Of a DNA stretch of 64,000 bases, positions 24,528-33,034 are shown one piece after another (position 1 is the first letter of the stretch; every line of letters begins with the position of its first letter). Below the pieces are notes generated by a model. The model was not told where the DNA came from, did not search any database, and saw only the letters and a program-made list of their open reading frames with translations. The stretch is from Desulfurellaceae bacterium bin18 (GTDB lineage Bacteria; Desulfobacterota; Binatia; Bin18), in the NCBI GenBank assembly GCA_002238415.1, contig MPMI01000028.1, positions 1 to 64,000 of the forward strand, written 5' to 3'. The translations under genes were made by a program, and so were the position numbers.

Positions 24528-24962
24528 TCACACGAACTTCCTGCGGTACGGAAAGGTAAGCGCCAGCAGAACAAGGAGTATCACAACATAGAATAGACCA
24601 AAGCCAACGATGGACTCAGACTCGTTATAGACCTGTGCCCATATCACGTATGAGACCAGCATATAACCGACGCTGAACACGACGAGATGCCAACCAAAAC
24701 GCTGCATTTTCCAAAGATGATACGCGAGGCTGCCCGCGACCATTAGTTGCAAGGCGTGCATGAGTTGGGCAGACAGACCGAACACGCGAAAGCCCAAAAC
24801 GACACTGACCGGACCTTCGGCATAGGACCGCTCAAACGGAGCAATAATATCCCAGACAATGAACACAGCCGCATAGACGGCCACCAGGCAGGCTGCAATG
24901 GTGACCATAATCGGCCGGGTCGGACGAGACGAAGAGCGGGACTGGATGCGCGTCGCAGCCAT
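24528..24962 (-). CDS. small four-helix membrane protein of unknown function
   Basis: This 144-residue protein is not recognised. After a basic, Ser/Arg-rich N-terminus it has four hydrophobic helices: about residues 19-40 (MVTIAACLVAVYAAVFIVW), 55-80, 92-110 (WHLVVFSVGYMLVSYVIW) and 118-138 (GFGLFYVVILLVLLALTF). It ends in a positive tail (PYRRKFV). The basic ends suggest both termini face the cytosol. It lies between the enoyl-CoA hydratase and fabI genes on the same strand and may be co-transcribed with them. Confidence 0.7.
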   Translation of the reverse strand: MAATRIQSRSSSRPTRPIMVTIAACLVAVYAAVFIVWDIIAPFERSYAEGPVSVVLGFRVFGLSAQLMHALQLMVAGSLAYHLWKMQRFGWHLVVFSVGYMLVSYVIWAQVYNESESIVGFGLFYVVILLVLLALTFPYRRKFV

Positions 24963-25000
24963 TAAGCACGAAAATCCTCAGGGATATCCTTTCCTGGTGT

Positions 25001-25789
25001 TTATTTCCCTGTGAATCGGGGCTCCCGTTTCTCCACAAAGGACTGAATCGCTTCTTTGTGGTCTGCCGTATGAAAACAGTGTTTTTCTATCGACAGTGAA
25101 GTATCGAGAACCAGATTGACCGTCTCACGGAGAATTTTATTCACTGAAACCTTGGTCCCCCGGATTGCCATACGCGGGCCATTGGCCATGCGGATGGCAA
25201 AGGCCATGGCTTTCTCCATGAGCTGATCCGCAGGAACAACGTGATTGACGAGACCAATACGCTCGGCCTCCTCGGCCCGTACCAAGTCCCCGGTCATGAG
25301 AAACTCCTTGGCTTTGGCCGTTCCAATCAGCCAGGGCCAGATAATGGCTCCCCCGTCTCCGGCAACAACACCGACGCGGACATGTGGATCACCAATTTTT
25401 GCGTTATCCGCTGCATAAATGACATCGGAGAAGAGCGCCAGGGTGGCACCCAGACCGGTTGCCGGACCGTTGACCGCGGCGATAATCGGCTGTTCTACCT
25501 CCAGCATGTCGATAATAATCTTGCGCGCCTCGGCGAAGAGCGCATCCAACTGCGTGGCCGTCATATCCTGGAACCACTTGATATCGCCACCCGCGCAGAA
25601 CGCGCGGCCTTTACCCGTCAGCACTACAGCCTCCGTCTCCGAATCCTGGGCGATATCAGCGAATATCTGGGACAGCTCTGTATGTAACCGGGCGTTAATG
25701 GCATTCAGTGCTTGCGGACGATTGAAGGCAACCGTCAACACCTTCCCGTCACGCTGGGCGCTGAGACAATCATACCGGCTATAATCCAT
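25001..25789 (-). CDS. enoyl-CoA hydratase/isomerase family protein
   Basis: A 262-residue crotonase-fold protein. The first oxyanion-hole and CoA-binding segment is [13 protein letters not shown], and the second is [16 protein letters not shown]. The segment that holds the first catalytic Glu in classical hydratases reads [18 protein letters not shown] here, with His at the Glu-like place. That suggests a different reaction (isomerase, hydrolase or another hydratase subgroup) rather than standard beta-oxidation. ATG at 25789 has AGGGAG upstream. It diverges from the 2-hydroxyacid dehydrogenase gene. Confidence 0.88.
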   Translation of the reverse strand: MDYSRYDCLSAQRDGKVLTVAFNRPQALNAINARLHTELSQIFADIAQDSETEAVVLTGKGRAFCAGGDIKWFQDMTATQLDALFAEARKIIIDMLEVEQPIIAAVNGPATGLGATLALFSDVIYAADNAKIGDPHVRVGVVAGDGGAIIWPWLIGTAKAKEFLMTGDLVRAEEAERIGLVNHVVPADQLMEKAMAFAIRMANGPRMAIRGTKVSVNKILRETVNLVLDTSLSIEKHCFHTADHKEAIQSFVEKREPRFTGK

Positions 25790-25897
25790 AGGGTCTCCCT
25801 CCTTTTCTTCTTAACCCTTTTCTTCTTGACTGGGGCAGCCTATCATCAGGGCGGCTTATTATCGGCCAGGCAGCATAAACGATCAAGGGAAGGTGTT

Positions 25898-26863
25898 ATG
25901 CGGATTTACTTTTGCCGACAGGGTTTGACCTATGTGTGTCGGATCCTTCAACAGGAACTGCCTGAGGATGATATTCTGGATTGTCCACCCGATGCAGTTC
26001 CGGAAGCAGCCCAGCAGGCGGATGTATTGATCCCAACGGTCTCACCTATTGGCAGCGCTGCGCTCCGTTCACCTCGGTTGAAGCTCGTCCAGCAGTACGG
26101 CGCGGGTTTGGACTCGGTCGATATTCCGGCGGCCACTGCGGCGGGTGTCTATGTTGCGAATGTGCCAACGGCAGGCACTGGCAATGCCGAATCCGTTGCC
26201 GAGCTTGCCCTGTTTTTCATGCTCGGTCTGGCCAGAAAATACAGGCAGACTCAAGAGAGTATCCAAAACAGAGTCCTCGGGTCGCCCATGGGACAAGCCC
26301 TCAAGGGTAAAACCGTCGCCATTATTGGCTATGGCGGCATTGGGCGGGCGCTTGCCCAGCGTTTGGCCGACTTTGAAATGCATATCCTGGCCGTTTCCCG
26401 CCGTGGACCGACACCCGACAAGCCGGACAACGGTATTCCTCTCACCCATGTTGCCCAAGACGGGTTTCATGCGGTCCTGCGAGCGGCCGACTTTGTGATT
26501 ACCGCCCCGCCCCTCAATGACGAAACGCGCGGCCTCATGGGCCAGGCTGAATTCGCCTGTATGAAGCCGGAAGCCTTTGTGATCAACGTTGCCCGCGGGC
26601 CGGTGTTAGACTACGCTGCCCTGCTGACCGCCCTGAGGGAAGGCCGTATTGCTGGCGCGGGTCTGGACGTGTTCTGGTCCGAACCCTTTGATCCGAACGA
26701 CGAAATTTTCCAGTACAACGTCCTGGCGACCCCGCATATAGGCGGCGCAACCGATGTCAGCCTCCAAGGCATAGCCAAGCGGGTGGCTGAGAATGTAAAC
26801 CGGCTACGCAGGGGCGAAATGCCTCTGAACTGCGTCAACGCAGAGGTGAAGCCGAAGGGGTAA
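25898..26863 (+). CDS. D-isomer-specific 2-hydroxyacid dehydrogenase
   Basis: A 321-residue NAD(P)-dependent D-2-hydroxyacid dehydrogenase. Catalytic-domain segments are QYGAGLDSVDIPAAT and GTGNAESVAELALFFML. The dinucleotide-binding motif is G-Y-G-G-I-G (VAIIGYGGIGRALAQRL). NVARGPVLDYAAL carries the catalytic Arg, GAGLDVFWSEPF holds the Glu, and ATPHIGGATDV the His. ATG at 25898 follows GGAAGG. The substrate could be phosphoglycerate, glyoxylate or another 2-oxoacid. It is followed in the same frame by a start-less DUF2283 coding sequence. Confidence 0.9.
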   Translation: MRIYFCRQGLTYVCRILQQELPEDDILDCPPDAVPEAAQQADVLIPTVSPIGSAALRSPRLKLVQQYGAGLDSVDIPAATAAGVYVANVPTAGTGNAESVAELALFFMLGLARKYRQTQESIQNRVLGSPMGQALKGKTVAIIGYGGIGRALAQRLADFEMHILAVSRRGPTPDKPDNGIPLTHVAQDGFHAVLRAADFVITAPPLNDETRGLMGQAEFACMKPEAFVINVARGPVLDYAALLTALREGRIAGAGLDVFWSEPFDPNDEIFQYNVLATPHIGGATDVSLQGIAKRVAENVNRLRRGEMPLNCVNAEVKPKG

Positions 26864-27085
26864 ATCTACGGAGTATTTCCGGCATACGCGTATAAGGATA
26901 CAGATACTGCACTCTTAGAATTTTCCAACCGCCCGATTCAGGAGACACAAGCAGTCAACGAGAACATCCATCTTGATCTCGACGCTGATGGGAGCCTGGT
27001 CAGCATAACGATTGAGCACGCCACACACACCACGACTCTGCCTGAGGTTGTCGTGCAACAGTTCGACCACCAAGTCGCTCCATAG
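26864..27085 (+). pseudogene. DUF2283-like coding sequence without a normal start codon
   Basis: Directly after the TAA of the 2-hydroxyacid dehydrogenase and in the same frame, codons from 26891 read YKDTDTALLEFSNRP, then NIHLDLDADGSLVSITIEHA, to TAG at 27083-27085. This matches the small DUF2283 family (a Y-x-x-x-(T/A)-D-x-L start, then L-D-x-D-G-x-L-V-x-I-x-I). No ATG, GTG or TTG occurs in frame between the preceding stop and the conserved region. A nearby ATACGCGTA could be a decayed ATG-CGC-GTA start with a small deletion. It is either a pseudogene, a non-AUG-started gene, or expressed by readthrough of the upstream TAA. Confidence 0.6.
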
Positions 27086-27110
27086 GTTCTGTACTTCAGA
27101 CTTCAGACAT

Positions 27111-27143
27111 AAAAAAAAGGCGGAGAGTTTTCTCTTCTCCGCC
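27111..27143 (-). terminator. Rho-independent terminator of the citrate synthase gene
   Basis: On the - strand, GGCGGAGA (27143-27136) pairs with TCTCCGCC (27126-27119) and is followed by eight U from the A-run at 27111-27118. It lies 24 bases after the citrate synthase stop. Confidence 0.93.
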
Positions 27144-27167
27144 TCATAGTAGGTCGCTGAATGAGTG

Positions 27168-28301
27168 TTACGACCGCTGCTCTGACGAGGTATACGGGGA
27201 TTGGTGCCCTCCGGTGTAGACTTGCGTCGGTCGAAAGATCCGGTTGTTCTTGAGTTGCTCATGCCAGTGGGCCAGCCAGCCAGCTACCCGGGCAATGGCA
27301 AAAATCGGTGTGAACTGGTCAATGGGAATGCCCAGCTTGTCATAGACGACACCAGAGTAAAAATCGACGTTCGAGGCAATCCCCTTCGCTCCGACTCGCT
27401 CGCTGATCACCTTCTCAACCTCTTGGGCGACCTTGTACAGCGGATGCTCACCTTTGGCTTCAAACAGCTTGAGGGCAAGACCTTGCAGGGCGTTCGCCCG
27501 TGGGTCTTTAACCTTGTATACCCGGTGGCCCATGCCCATGATTTTTTGTTTGGCCGCCAGACGTGCTTCGATAAACGGCCTGGCATTGTCCACCGTTTCG
27601 ATCTCCTGGAACATCTTGAGCGCCTGCTCGTTGGCTCCACCGTGGAGGGGACCGGTCAAAGCGCCAATGGCCGACGACACCATGGTATACGGGTCAGCCT
27701 CGGTAGATCCGACGACCAGGCCACTAAACGTCGAGGCATTCATCGTATGCTCAGCGTGTAAGATCAGACACACGTCCATAATGCGCGCGTCGAGCGGATC
27801 GGGCTCCTCCTCGTTCAGCATCCACAGAAAATTCGCGGCATGAGACAGGTCGTCTCGGGGCCGGACCGGTTCGTCGCCGTGGCGCATACGCTCAAATGCC
27901 GCCACAATAGTCGGCATTTTGGCAATGAGACGGATGGTCGACCAATAGCGCTGCGTTTCGTCTCGGATATCCCGAGCCGGATAAAACATGCCCATAGCGG
28001 CCACCGAGGCCTGGAGCATATCCATAGGATGACCATTTTCCGGCATGCATTTCATCATGTCGAGAATGCGATACTTGACCCGCCGGTGGGTGCGCAGATC
28101 TTGATCAAAGTTCTTGAGTTCGTCACGAGTGGGCAGTTTCCCAAACAGGAGCAGATACGCCACCTCCTCATAGGTACTCTTCTCAGCCAGCTCCTCAATT
28201 GAGATGCCACGGTATTCCAGGATGCCCTCCAGGCCATTAATGAAGCCGATTTCCGACTCCATAATGGGCACCCCTTCAAGTCCGGGTACCAGTTTCTCCA
28301 T
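27168..28301 (-). CDS. gltA: citrate synthase
   Basis: A 377-residue citrate synthase. The first catalytic His region is GPLHGGANEQAL, the second MGMGHRVYKVKDPRA, and the catalytic Asp region follows ASNVDFYSGVVYDKLG. The citrate-binding Arg is near the C-terminus (NNRIFRPTQVYTG). I used ATG at 28301 (MEKLVPGLEGVP), which has AAAGG upstream; an in-frame extension lacks family sequence. It condenses oxaloacetate and acetyl-CoA. The length and compact N-terminus fit the short bacterial form, and a 2-methylcitrate synthase role cannot be excluded. Confidence 0.93.
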   Translation of the reverse strand: MEKLVPGLEGVPIMESEIGFINGLEGILEYRGISIEELAEKSTYEEVAYLLLFGKLPTRDELKNFDQDLRTHRRVKYRILDMMKCMPENGHPMDMLQASVAAMGMFYPARDIRDETQRYWSTIRLIAKMPTIVAAFERMRHGDEPVRPRDDLSHAANFLWMLNEEEPDPLDARIMDVCLILHAEHTMNASTFSGLVVGSTEADPYTMVSSAIGALTGPLHGGANEQALKMFQEIETVDNARPFIEARLAAKQKIMGMGHRVYKVKDPRANALQGLALKLFEAKGEHPLYKVAQEVEKVISERVGAKGIASNVDFYSGVVYDKLGIPIDQFTPIFAIARVAGWLAHWHEQLKNNRIFRPTQVYTGGHQSPYTSSEQRS

Positions 28302-28355
28302 AATCAACCTTTCTACACGTTCACCAAGTTTCCACACGCAAGCCGAGCCACGACC

Positions 28356-28727
28356 TTAGCCCATCTGTTTGTTAAACGATTCGAGATCAAAGTAATCGCG
28401 CCAGGCAGAGATCTTGCCGTCCGTAATTTCAAATATGCCCGCCACCGGTAAGGAGATCGTCTTTGGTCCCACGACAAAGGTATCAACCCGCTCGTTCATC
28501 ACCACGTTCCCCGCTGAGGTGGTATGCTTGATCTCGAACTGCGCGCTCTGCGCGTTCTTTAAGAACGGCTCGGCAAAGGCGCGAAAGGCAGCGTGTCCGA
28601 CACAGGGCTCCATGGGGATATTGTGATAGAAACAATCTTTACTCAGGTAGTCCAACAGCTCATCTACGTTGAGGTTTGACCAGGCGTTACAGAAATCCGT
28701 AACAAATTTTTCGTTTTCTGCGCTCAT
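28356..28727 (-). CDS. limonene-1,2-epoxide hydrolase-like protein (SnoaL fold)
   Basis: A 123-residue NTF2/SnoaL-like protein. The limonene-epoxide hydrolase Asp-Arg-Asp triad can be placed: Arg and Asp in MNERVDTFVV and the second Asp in AWRDYFDLESF. The N-terminal helix (FVTDFCNAWSNLNVDELLDYL) and the FYHNIPMEP segment also fit. It may hydrate a small epoxide. ATG at 28727 has AGGAGG upstream in reverse orientation. It is 54 bases upstream of citrate synthase on the same strand and diverges from the phosphatase gene. Confidence 0.8.
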   Translation of the reverse strand: MSAENEKFVTDFCNAWSNLNVDELLDYLSKDCFYHNIPMEPCVGHAAFRAFAEPFLKNAQSAQFEIKHTTSAGNVVMNERVDTFVVGPKTISLPVAGIFEITDGKISAWRDYFDLESFNKQMG

Positions 28728-28842
28728 AACAAGATCCTCCTTCGGTATTGGTTGGACACTGGGCCCCCGGCTGCCCCGTTATTCCTATCGGAAATGGCCC
28801 ATGCATAGCAAGCCTCCATCGAATTCGGTTTTTCGGATTGTG

Positions 28843-28871
28843 TTGACGCCCGTGCAACCCTTGTTTACTTT
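28843..28871 (+). promoter_or_regulatory. weak sigma70-like promoter before the dual-specificity phosphatase gene
   Basis: TTGACG at 28843-28848 and TACTTT at 28866-28871 are separated by exactly 17 bases. The -10 box is poor (3 of 6), and it ends only 6 bases before the ATG, which would give a nearly leaderless transcript. Confidence 0.25.
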
Positions 28872-28877
28872 GCACGG

Positions 28878-29405
28878 ATGGCCGATTTCTACCACCCTTT
28901 TGCGCCCACAGCAGGCACGCTGCGCGCCCGCCGACCTGACGTCAGCGAGATACTCCCCAACCTCTTTGTTGGAGAGTATCCGAGCGTTGAAGATATACCG
29001 TGGCTCAGACAAGCCTTTGGGATTTCTGCTGTTTTAAACCTCCAGGATGCTGATGATCTCAGTCTGAAGGGACTGGATATCGCAGCGCTCCATAGCGCCT
29101 ATCGTACCAACCAGGTGACATTCTTACGAACGCCTGTGGCCGATTATGATTGTGACAGCTTAGCCGAAGCTCTGCCGCAGGCCCTTGAACTACTCCGGGC
29201 CAGCCTCCAGAGTGGCAACCGGGTGTTCCTTCACTGTAATGCCGGCTGCAATCGTGCCCCGACGGTTGCGATTGCCTATCTGCATGTCTATCACGCCCTG
29301 TCACTCGAAGAAGCGCGCGACTTTTTTAAGGCACGTCGTTCGTGCGGCCCGTATATGAAGGTGCTATATCGGTATTTTGGCCAAGAGACGGACTCCGAAA
29401 GCTAA
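28878..29405 (+). CDS. dual-specificity protein phosphatase
   Basis: A 175-residue cysteine phosphatase of the DSP/PTP superfamily. The P-loop H-C-N-A-G-C-N-R is at residues 119-126, with Cys120 the nucleophile and Arg126 the phosphate-binding residue. A general-acid Asp is in TPVADYD (residues 86-91), and a C-terminal helical region YLHVYHALSLEEARDFF follows. The fold acts on phosphoproteins, phosphoglycans or phosphoinositides. It stands alone and overlaps the end of hemW by 4 bases in convergent orientation. Confidence 0.88.
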   Translation: MADFYHPFAPTAGTLRARRPDVSEILPNLFVGEYPSVEDIPWLRQAFGISAVLNLQDADDLSLKGLDIAALHSAYRTNQVTFLRTPVADYDCDSLAEALPQALELLRASLQSGNRVFLHCNAGCNRAPTVAIAYLHVYHALSLEEARDFFKARRSCGPYMKVLYRYFGQETDSES

Positions 29406-30547
29406 AAAAAGCTCGCAAAAACACTATCCGCCACCAGCAAGCCCTTGGGGGTGAGTCTGACCTTTCCCCCACTCTGGGTCAGCAGCCCTTCGCTCAGCAG
29501 GTCGGCCGCGTGCGGAAACTGCGCAAAAAATGACTGTCCAAACCGCCTCGCAAATCCACTCAGGGACATGCCATCCCTTTGGCGAAGATTGAGAAAAAGA
29601 AACTCGCCACGCGCCTGCTCTTTGGTCAATTGCTCGACATAGTGGTCTGTCCGGCCCGTAGAGAGCGCCCTGTCCATATAGGTTTTTGGATTCCGTATAT
29701 TGCTCCAGCGCGTCCCCCAGCCTGACGTACACGAGAACGAATGTGCTCCGGCTCCCAGCCCGAGATAGGCCTCGCCCTGCCAATAGCGCAGATTGTGCTG
29801 AGACGCGTACCCAGGGCGGGCAAAGTTGGAGATCTCATAGCGCTCATAGCCGTGAGCGGCACATGCCGCCTGGACCTGAGCATACATGGCGATCTCGGTC
29901 TCTTCATCCACCGGTTGCAAGACTCCCTTTTGCCTCATTGCATAAAATGGAGTGTTCTCTTCATAGGTCAAACCATACATCGAAATATGTTCCGGTTCAC
30001 AGCCGAATACCTGGTTGAGGTCGCGCGCAAGCAGGTCCGTCGTCTGATTTGGTACACCGAATATGAGGTCGATATTCAGGTTGAAAAACTTGGCTGCTCT
30101 CGCCAGTTCGATTGCCCGCAGCGCTTCCTCTCCCGTGTGGAGTCGACCCAGCGTCCGCAGCACGGACGACTCAAATGATTGGATGCCGAGACTCAGCCGG
30201 CTTATCCCGAGCGCCCGATATCCGGAGAGTGTTTCGAGCGAACCAGTAGCCGGGTCGGCTTCAAGAGACATCTCTACGTCAGGAGCCAGCGGACAGTGAT
30301 CGGAGACGCAGATGAGAAAACGCCTCAGCGATTCGGGCTGAAAGAGCGACGGTGTTCCGCCACCGAAATAGATCGTTTCAAGCGTTTCGCCCTGCCAGGG
30401 CGGGGCCTGCATATAGGTGGCAAACTCCTTGCACAGGGCATCGATATAACGCGCCTCAGGCCAGCTTTGGGCGGCGTAGGCGTTAAAGTCACAGTAGGGG
30501 CATTTGCTGAGACAATAGGGGATATGTACGTAGAGGGAAAAGGGCAC
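29402..30547 (-). CDS. hemW: radical SAM protein HemW (heme chaperone)
   Basis: A 381-residue radical SAM protein. Cluster-binding C12-x3-C16-x2-C19 is in YCLSKCPYCDFNAY. The family sequences TIYFGGGTPSLF, SRLSLGIQSFE and NIDLIFGVPNQT follow, with a C-terminal HemN-type domain (FARPGYASQHNLRYW, then GAGAHSF). HemW is related to oxygen-independent coproporphyrinogen III oxidase but binds and delivers heme; its shorter N-terminus distinguishes it from HemN. It lies 8 bases downstream of lexA. Confidence 0.9.
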   Translation of the reverse strand: MPFSLYVHIPYCLSKCPYCDFNAYAAQSWPEARYIDALCKEFATYMQAPPWQGETLETIYFGGGTPSLFQPESLRRFLICVSDHCPLAPDVEMSLEADPATGSLETLSGYRALGISRLSLGIQSFESSVLRTLGRLHTGEEALRAIELARAAKFFNLNIDLIFGVPNQTTDLLARDLNQVFGCEPEHISMYGLTYEENTPFYAMRQKGVLQPVDEETEIAMYAQVQAACAAHGYERYEISNFARPGYASQHNLRYWQGEAYLGLGAGAHSFSCTSGWGTRWSNIRNPKTYMDRALSTGRTDHYVEQLTKEQARGEFLFLNLRQRDGMSLSGFARRFGQSFFAQFPHAADLLSEGLLTQSGGKVRLTPKGLLVADSVFASFF

Positions 30548-30555
30548 GGCTCAGC

Positions 30556-31167
30556 CTACTTCCCATATTTTCTCAGCACGGCGACCACAATGCCGCGCAC
30601 TTCTACCTTCTCTTCCGGCGCAAGAATCGGCTCCATACTTGGGTTGGCGGGTTGGAGACGTATCAGGCCATCGGCTTGTCGATGGAATGTCTTGACGGTT
30701 GCCTCACCATCGACAAGAGCGACGACGGTCTCTCCGTTGTCCGCGCTGGAGCGTGACTCGACAACGATAAAATCACCATCGAGAATGCCCTCGCCGACCA
30801 TCGAGCCGCCCCGGACACGGAGCGTGAACGCGGTGTGTGGCCGACGGACGAAGTCAACAGGCACGGCAAGTCTCCCCTCGGTTTCCAGGGCCTCAATGGG
30901 TGAACCAGCCGCAACTTCTCCAAGCAGCGGCAATTCAATGGCTTCGACTGGATTTTCAGGCGGCGTGAGCTCAATGGCCCGGCTGAGGTTCCACCTTCTG
31001 GTAATCAGTCCTTTGCGTTCGAGGTTGCTCAGATGCTTGTGGACGGTCGCCAGAGAGGAGAGACCGAAGTGGGCACCGATTTCCTCAAGGGTCGGGGCGT
31101 AGCCATGCCCTTCGACATACGCGTCCAGATAGTCCCAGATTTCCTTTTGTCTCCGGGTCAGTGTCAT
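30556..31167 (-). CDS. lexA: LexA repressor
   Basis: A 203-residue LexA. The N-terminal winged-helix domain has PTLEEIGAHFGLSSLATVHK. The self-cleavage site Ala87-Gly88 is in EVAAGSPIE. Ser122 (RGGSMVGEGILDGD) and Lys159 (ATVKTFHR) form the catalytic pair in the S24 peptidase domain. It controls the SOS response. The operator is not evident: no CTGT-N8-ACAG or GAAC-N4-GTTC site is seen upstream, so this lineage may use another box. hemW follows after 8 bases and is probably co-transcribed. Confidence 0.95.
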   Translation of the reverse strand: MTLTRRQKEIWDYLDAYVEGHGYAPTLEEIGAHFGLSSLATVHKHLSNLERKGLITRRWNLSRAIELTPPENPVEAIELPLLGEVAAGSPIEALETEGRLAVPVDFVRRPHTAFTLRVRGGSMVGEGILDGDFIVVESRSSADNGETVVALVDGEATVKTFHRQADGLIRLQPANPSMEPILAPEEKVEVRGIVVAVLRKYGK

Positions 31168-31315
31168 GCTGTTCCCTTATCAGCGTTATGCCAGCGAACA
31201 GAGAGCGAATCAAGCTGGCCGGCAGAGCGCAGCCTCCCCCCATCAGCGTGTTTCCATTGTCAAAGCAGGGTTTTAGTGATAGGGGCTGCGGGGGACACTG
31301 AGCGAAACGAGTCAC

Positions 31316-31897
31316 ATGATGAAGTATAGCGTTCTTATACTCGTCAACCTGCTTCTCTTTATGCAGCCACTTTCCTCTGTCTTTGCCAAGGAACCGTTAA
31401 AAGAGAACCTGGAGGAATTCATGGCCGGCGTCCAAAGGGTCATAGAGCAGACGGAACCTGTTTTTCAAGATAGTATCTTGTTGCAGTGGGCAAAGTTGAC
31501 CTTTGGTATCCGGCATATGACCTATATTGTGGACACCCGTAATCCAGAAAAGACCCTGGGGATCGTCACTTTTACCTGCAAAGTGACACAGAGCGACTTT
31601 TTTGAGACCAGGGAGGAGGCTGAACAGGCGCCCGTCAAAAATATGATTCCCCGCCTTATCCCGTGTCAGGCAACCTATGAGTGGAAAGCGGACCGGTGGG
31701 AGTACACTGGCGGAGCGACCTATATCCGCGGCGGCGACTGGAAGCCCATCCCGACAGATAAACCCGACGCCTTTCCTCAGCTCTACTTCGACCTGATGAG
31801 AGGTCCATCTACCAGCTCGCTGAGTCTCCCCAGTACGCAAGAAGAGGCGTCACAGGAACAATCTTCACAAGCCCTAACGGCAGAAACTGCGTCTTAA
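31316..31897 (+). CDS. secreted protein of unknown function
   Basis: This 193-residue protein is not recognised. A signal peptide is clear (residues 1-24, YSVLILVNLLLFMQPLSSVFA, with A-x-A-like cleavage near FAKE), so it is periplasmic or secreted. The mature part has a helical start (LEEFMAGVQRVIEQTEPVF), two Cys (FTCKV and IPCQA) that could form a disulfide, and a Ser/Thr/Gln/Glu-rich low-complexity tail. It diverges from lexA and precedes a possible tiny secreted ORF and the LPS block. Confidence 0.7.
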   Translation: MMKYSVLILVNLLLFMQPLSSVFAKEPLKENLEEFMAGVQRVIEQTEPVFQDSILLQWAKLTFGIRHMTYIVDTRNPEKTLGIVTFTCKVTQSDFFETREEAEQAPVKNMIPRLIPCQATYEWKADRWEYTGGATYIRGGDWKPIPTDKPDAFPQLYFDLMRGPSTSSLSLPSTQEEASQEQSSQALTAETAS

Positions 31898-31909
31898 TTT
31901 CGGGAACCG

Positions 31910-32032
31910 ATGGTATCAGGCAGATCCTTCCTATCCTGCGTCATAGGCGTTGCGCTCTCTTTTGCGCAGATATGGATACCGTTTGCAGCTGACGAGTGTG
32001 CTTCTGCAGGGCACAGGATGTCTCACCCCTGA
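31910..32032 (+). CDS. possible 40-residue secreted micro-protein
   Basis: ATG at 31910 opens a 40-codon frame ending in TGA at 32030. The N-terminal 27 residues look like a signal peptide (basic start, then VIGVALSFAQIWIPFAA), followed by a short Cys-containing tail (DECASAGHRMSHP). It lies 12 bases after the preceding secreted-protein gene and 12 bases before the Gfo/Idh gene, which is operon-like spacing. The ribosome binding site is weak (CGGGA), so it could be chance. Confidence 0.3.
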   Translation: MVSGRSFLSCVIGVALSFAQIWIPFAADECASAGHRMSHP

Positions 32033-32044
32033 GAGAGCAGGCTG

Positions 32045-33034
32045 ATGGCTGAGCCGAGGAGTCCTTTGCCGTCTTCACACGCATCATCTCCGCAGGGCGT
32101 CCCGCTTCGGGCCGGCGTCGTTGGGGTTGGCTATCTCGGACGCTTTCATGCCCACAAGTATACCAATGTAGAGGGCGTCGATTTAGTTGGCGTGGTCGAT
32201 ACCAATCCTGCGCGGGCTAAAGAAGTCGCCCAGGAATGTCAGACCTCAGCCCAGACCGATTATCGCGCGATGTTCGGACACGTAGACTGCGTCAGCATCG
32301 CCGTGCCCACCCAATTGCACGCCACAGTCGCCCGGGATTTTCTCATGCAGGGTATTGACGTCCTGGTCGAAAAGCCACTCACGGCGACGGGCGATGAAGG
32401 CCGCCGACTCGTCAACCTCGCGCATGAGCGCGGCTGTATACTTCAGGTCGGGCATTTGGAACGTTTTAACCCCGCGCTCCGTTCGTTGACTGGCATATTA
32501 ACTGCGCCACGCTTTATTGAGTGTCAGCGCGTCGCACCTTTTATTGAGCGGGGGACAGACGTTGACGTGGTACGGGATCTCATGATTCACGACCTGGACG
32601 TTATTCTCAGCCTAGTCCGCTCGCCGGTTGTGTCACGCGAGGCGTTCGGCGTACCCGTTCTGACGGACGAGCCCGATATCGCGAATGTCCGCCTGCGGTT
32701 TGCTTCGGGCTGTATCGCGAATATTACCGCCAGCCGGGTGGCCCTCAAGCGGGAGCGGAAAATGCGCGTTTTCCAACCCGACACCTATCTTGTGGTGGAT
32801 TATGGCGCGCATACCATTCGCATTTGTCGCCGGGAGCCGGCAGCAAACGAGACCGCCATGCCCAACCTCTCTTTTGAGGAGCGCGCGGTAGGGGGTGAAG
32901 ATGCGCTGGAAGAAGAAATCAGAGCCTTTGTCCGCTCCGTGCAAGACCGCAGCACCCCGCTCGTCAGCGGCCTGGACGGCCTCCAAGCCTTAGAAGAGGC
33001 CGAGCGTATTGTTGAAAGTCTGGAGATTCCCTAG
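32045..33034 (+). CDS. Gfo/Idh/MocA-family oxidoreductase of the LPS block
   Basis: A 329-residue NAD(P)-dependent oxidoreductase. The Rossmann motif is GVVGVGYLGRFHAHKY, the sugar-binding fingerprint is DVLVEKPLTATGDEG, and DLMIHDLDVILSL contains the catalytic-site His/Asp. It is the first gene of a long + strand LPS operon and overlaps the lpxB start by one base. Related genes next to lpxB occur in deltaproteobacteria, where a Gfo/Idh protein may make a 3-oxo-UDP-sugar for lipid A, as GnnA does. No GnnB-type aminotransferase is adjacent, so the role is inferred. Confidence 0.85.
   Translation: MAEPRSPLPSSHASSPQGVPLRAGVVGVGYLGRFHAHKYTNVEGVDLVGVVDTNPARAKEVAQECQTSAQTDYRAMFGHVDCVSIAVPTQLHATVARDFLMQGIDVLVEKPLTATGDEGRRLVNLAHERGCILQVGHLERFNPALRSLTGILTAPRFIECQRVAPFIERGTDVDVVRDLMIHDLDVILSLVRSPVVSREAFGVPVLTDEPDIANVRLRFASGCIANITASRVALKRERKMRVFQPDTYLVVDYGAHTIRICRREPAANETAMPNLSFEERAVGGEDALEEEIRAFVRSVQDRSTPLVSGLDGLQALEEAERIVESLEIP

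Noticed and set aside
31169-31201. CTGTTC ... GAACAG inverted repeat just upstream of lexA, considered as a LexA operator
   Set aside because: The half-sites are 21 bases apart, much wider than any LexA box I know (such as CTGT-N8-ACAG). It may be chance.
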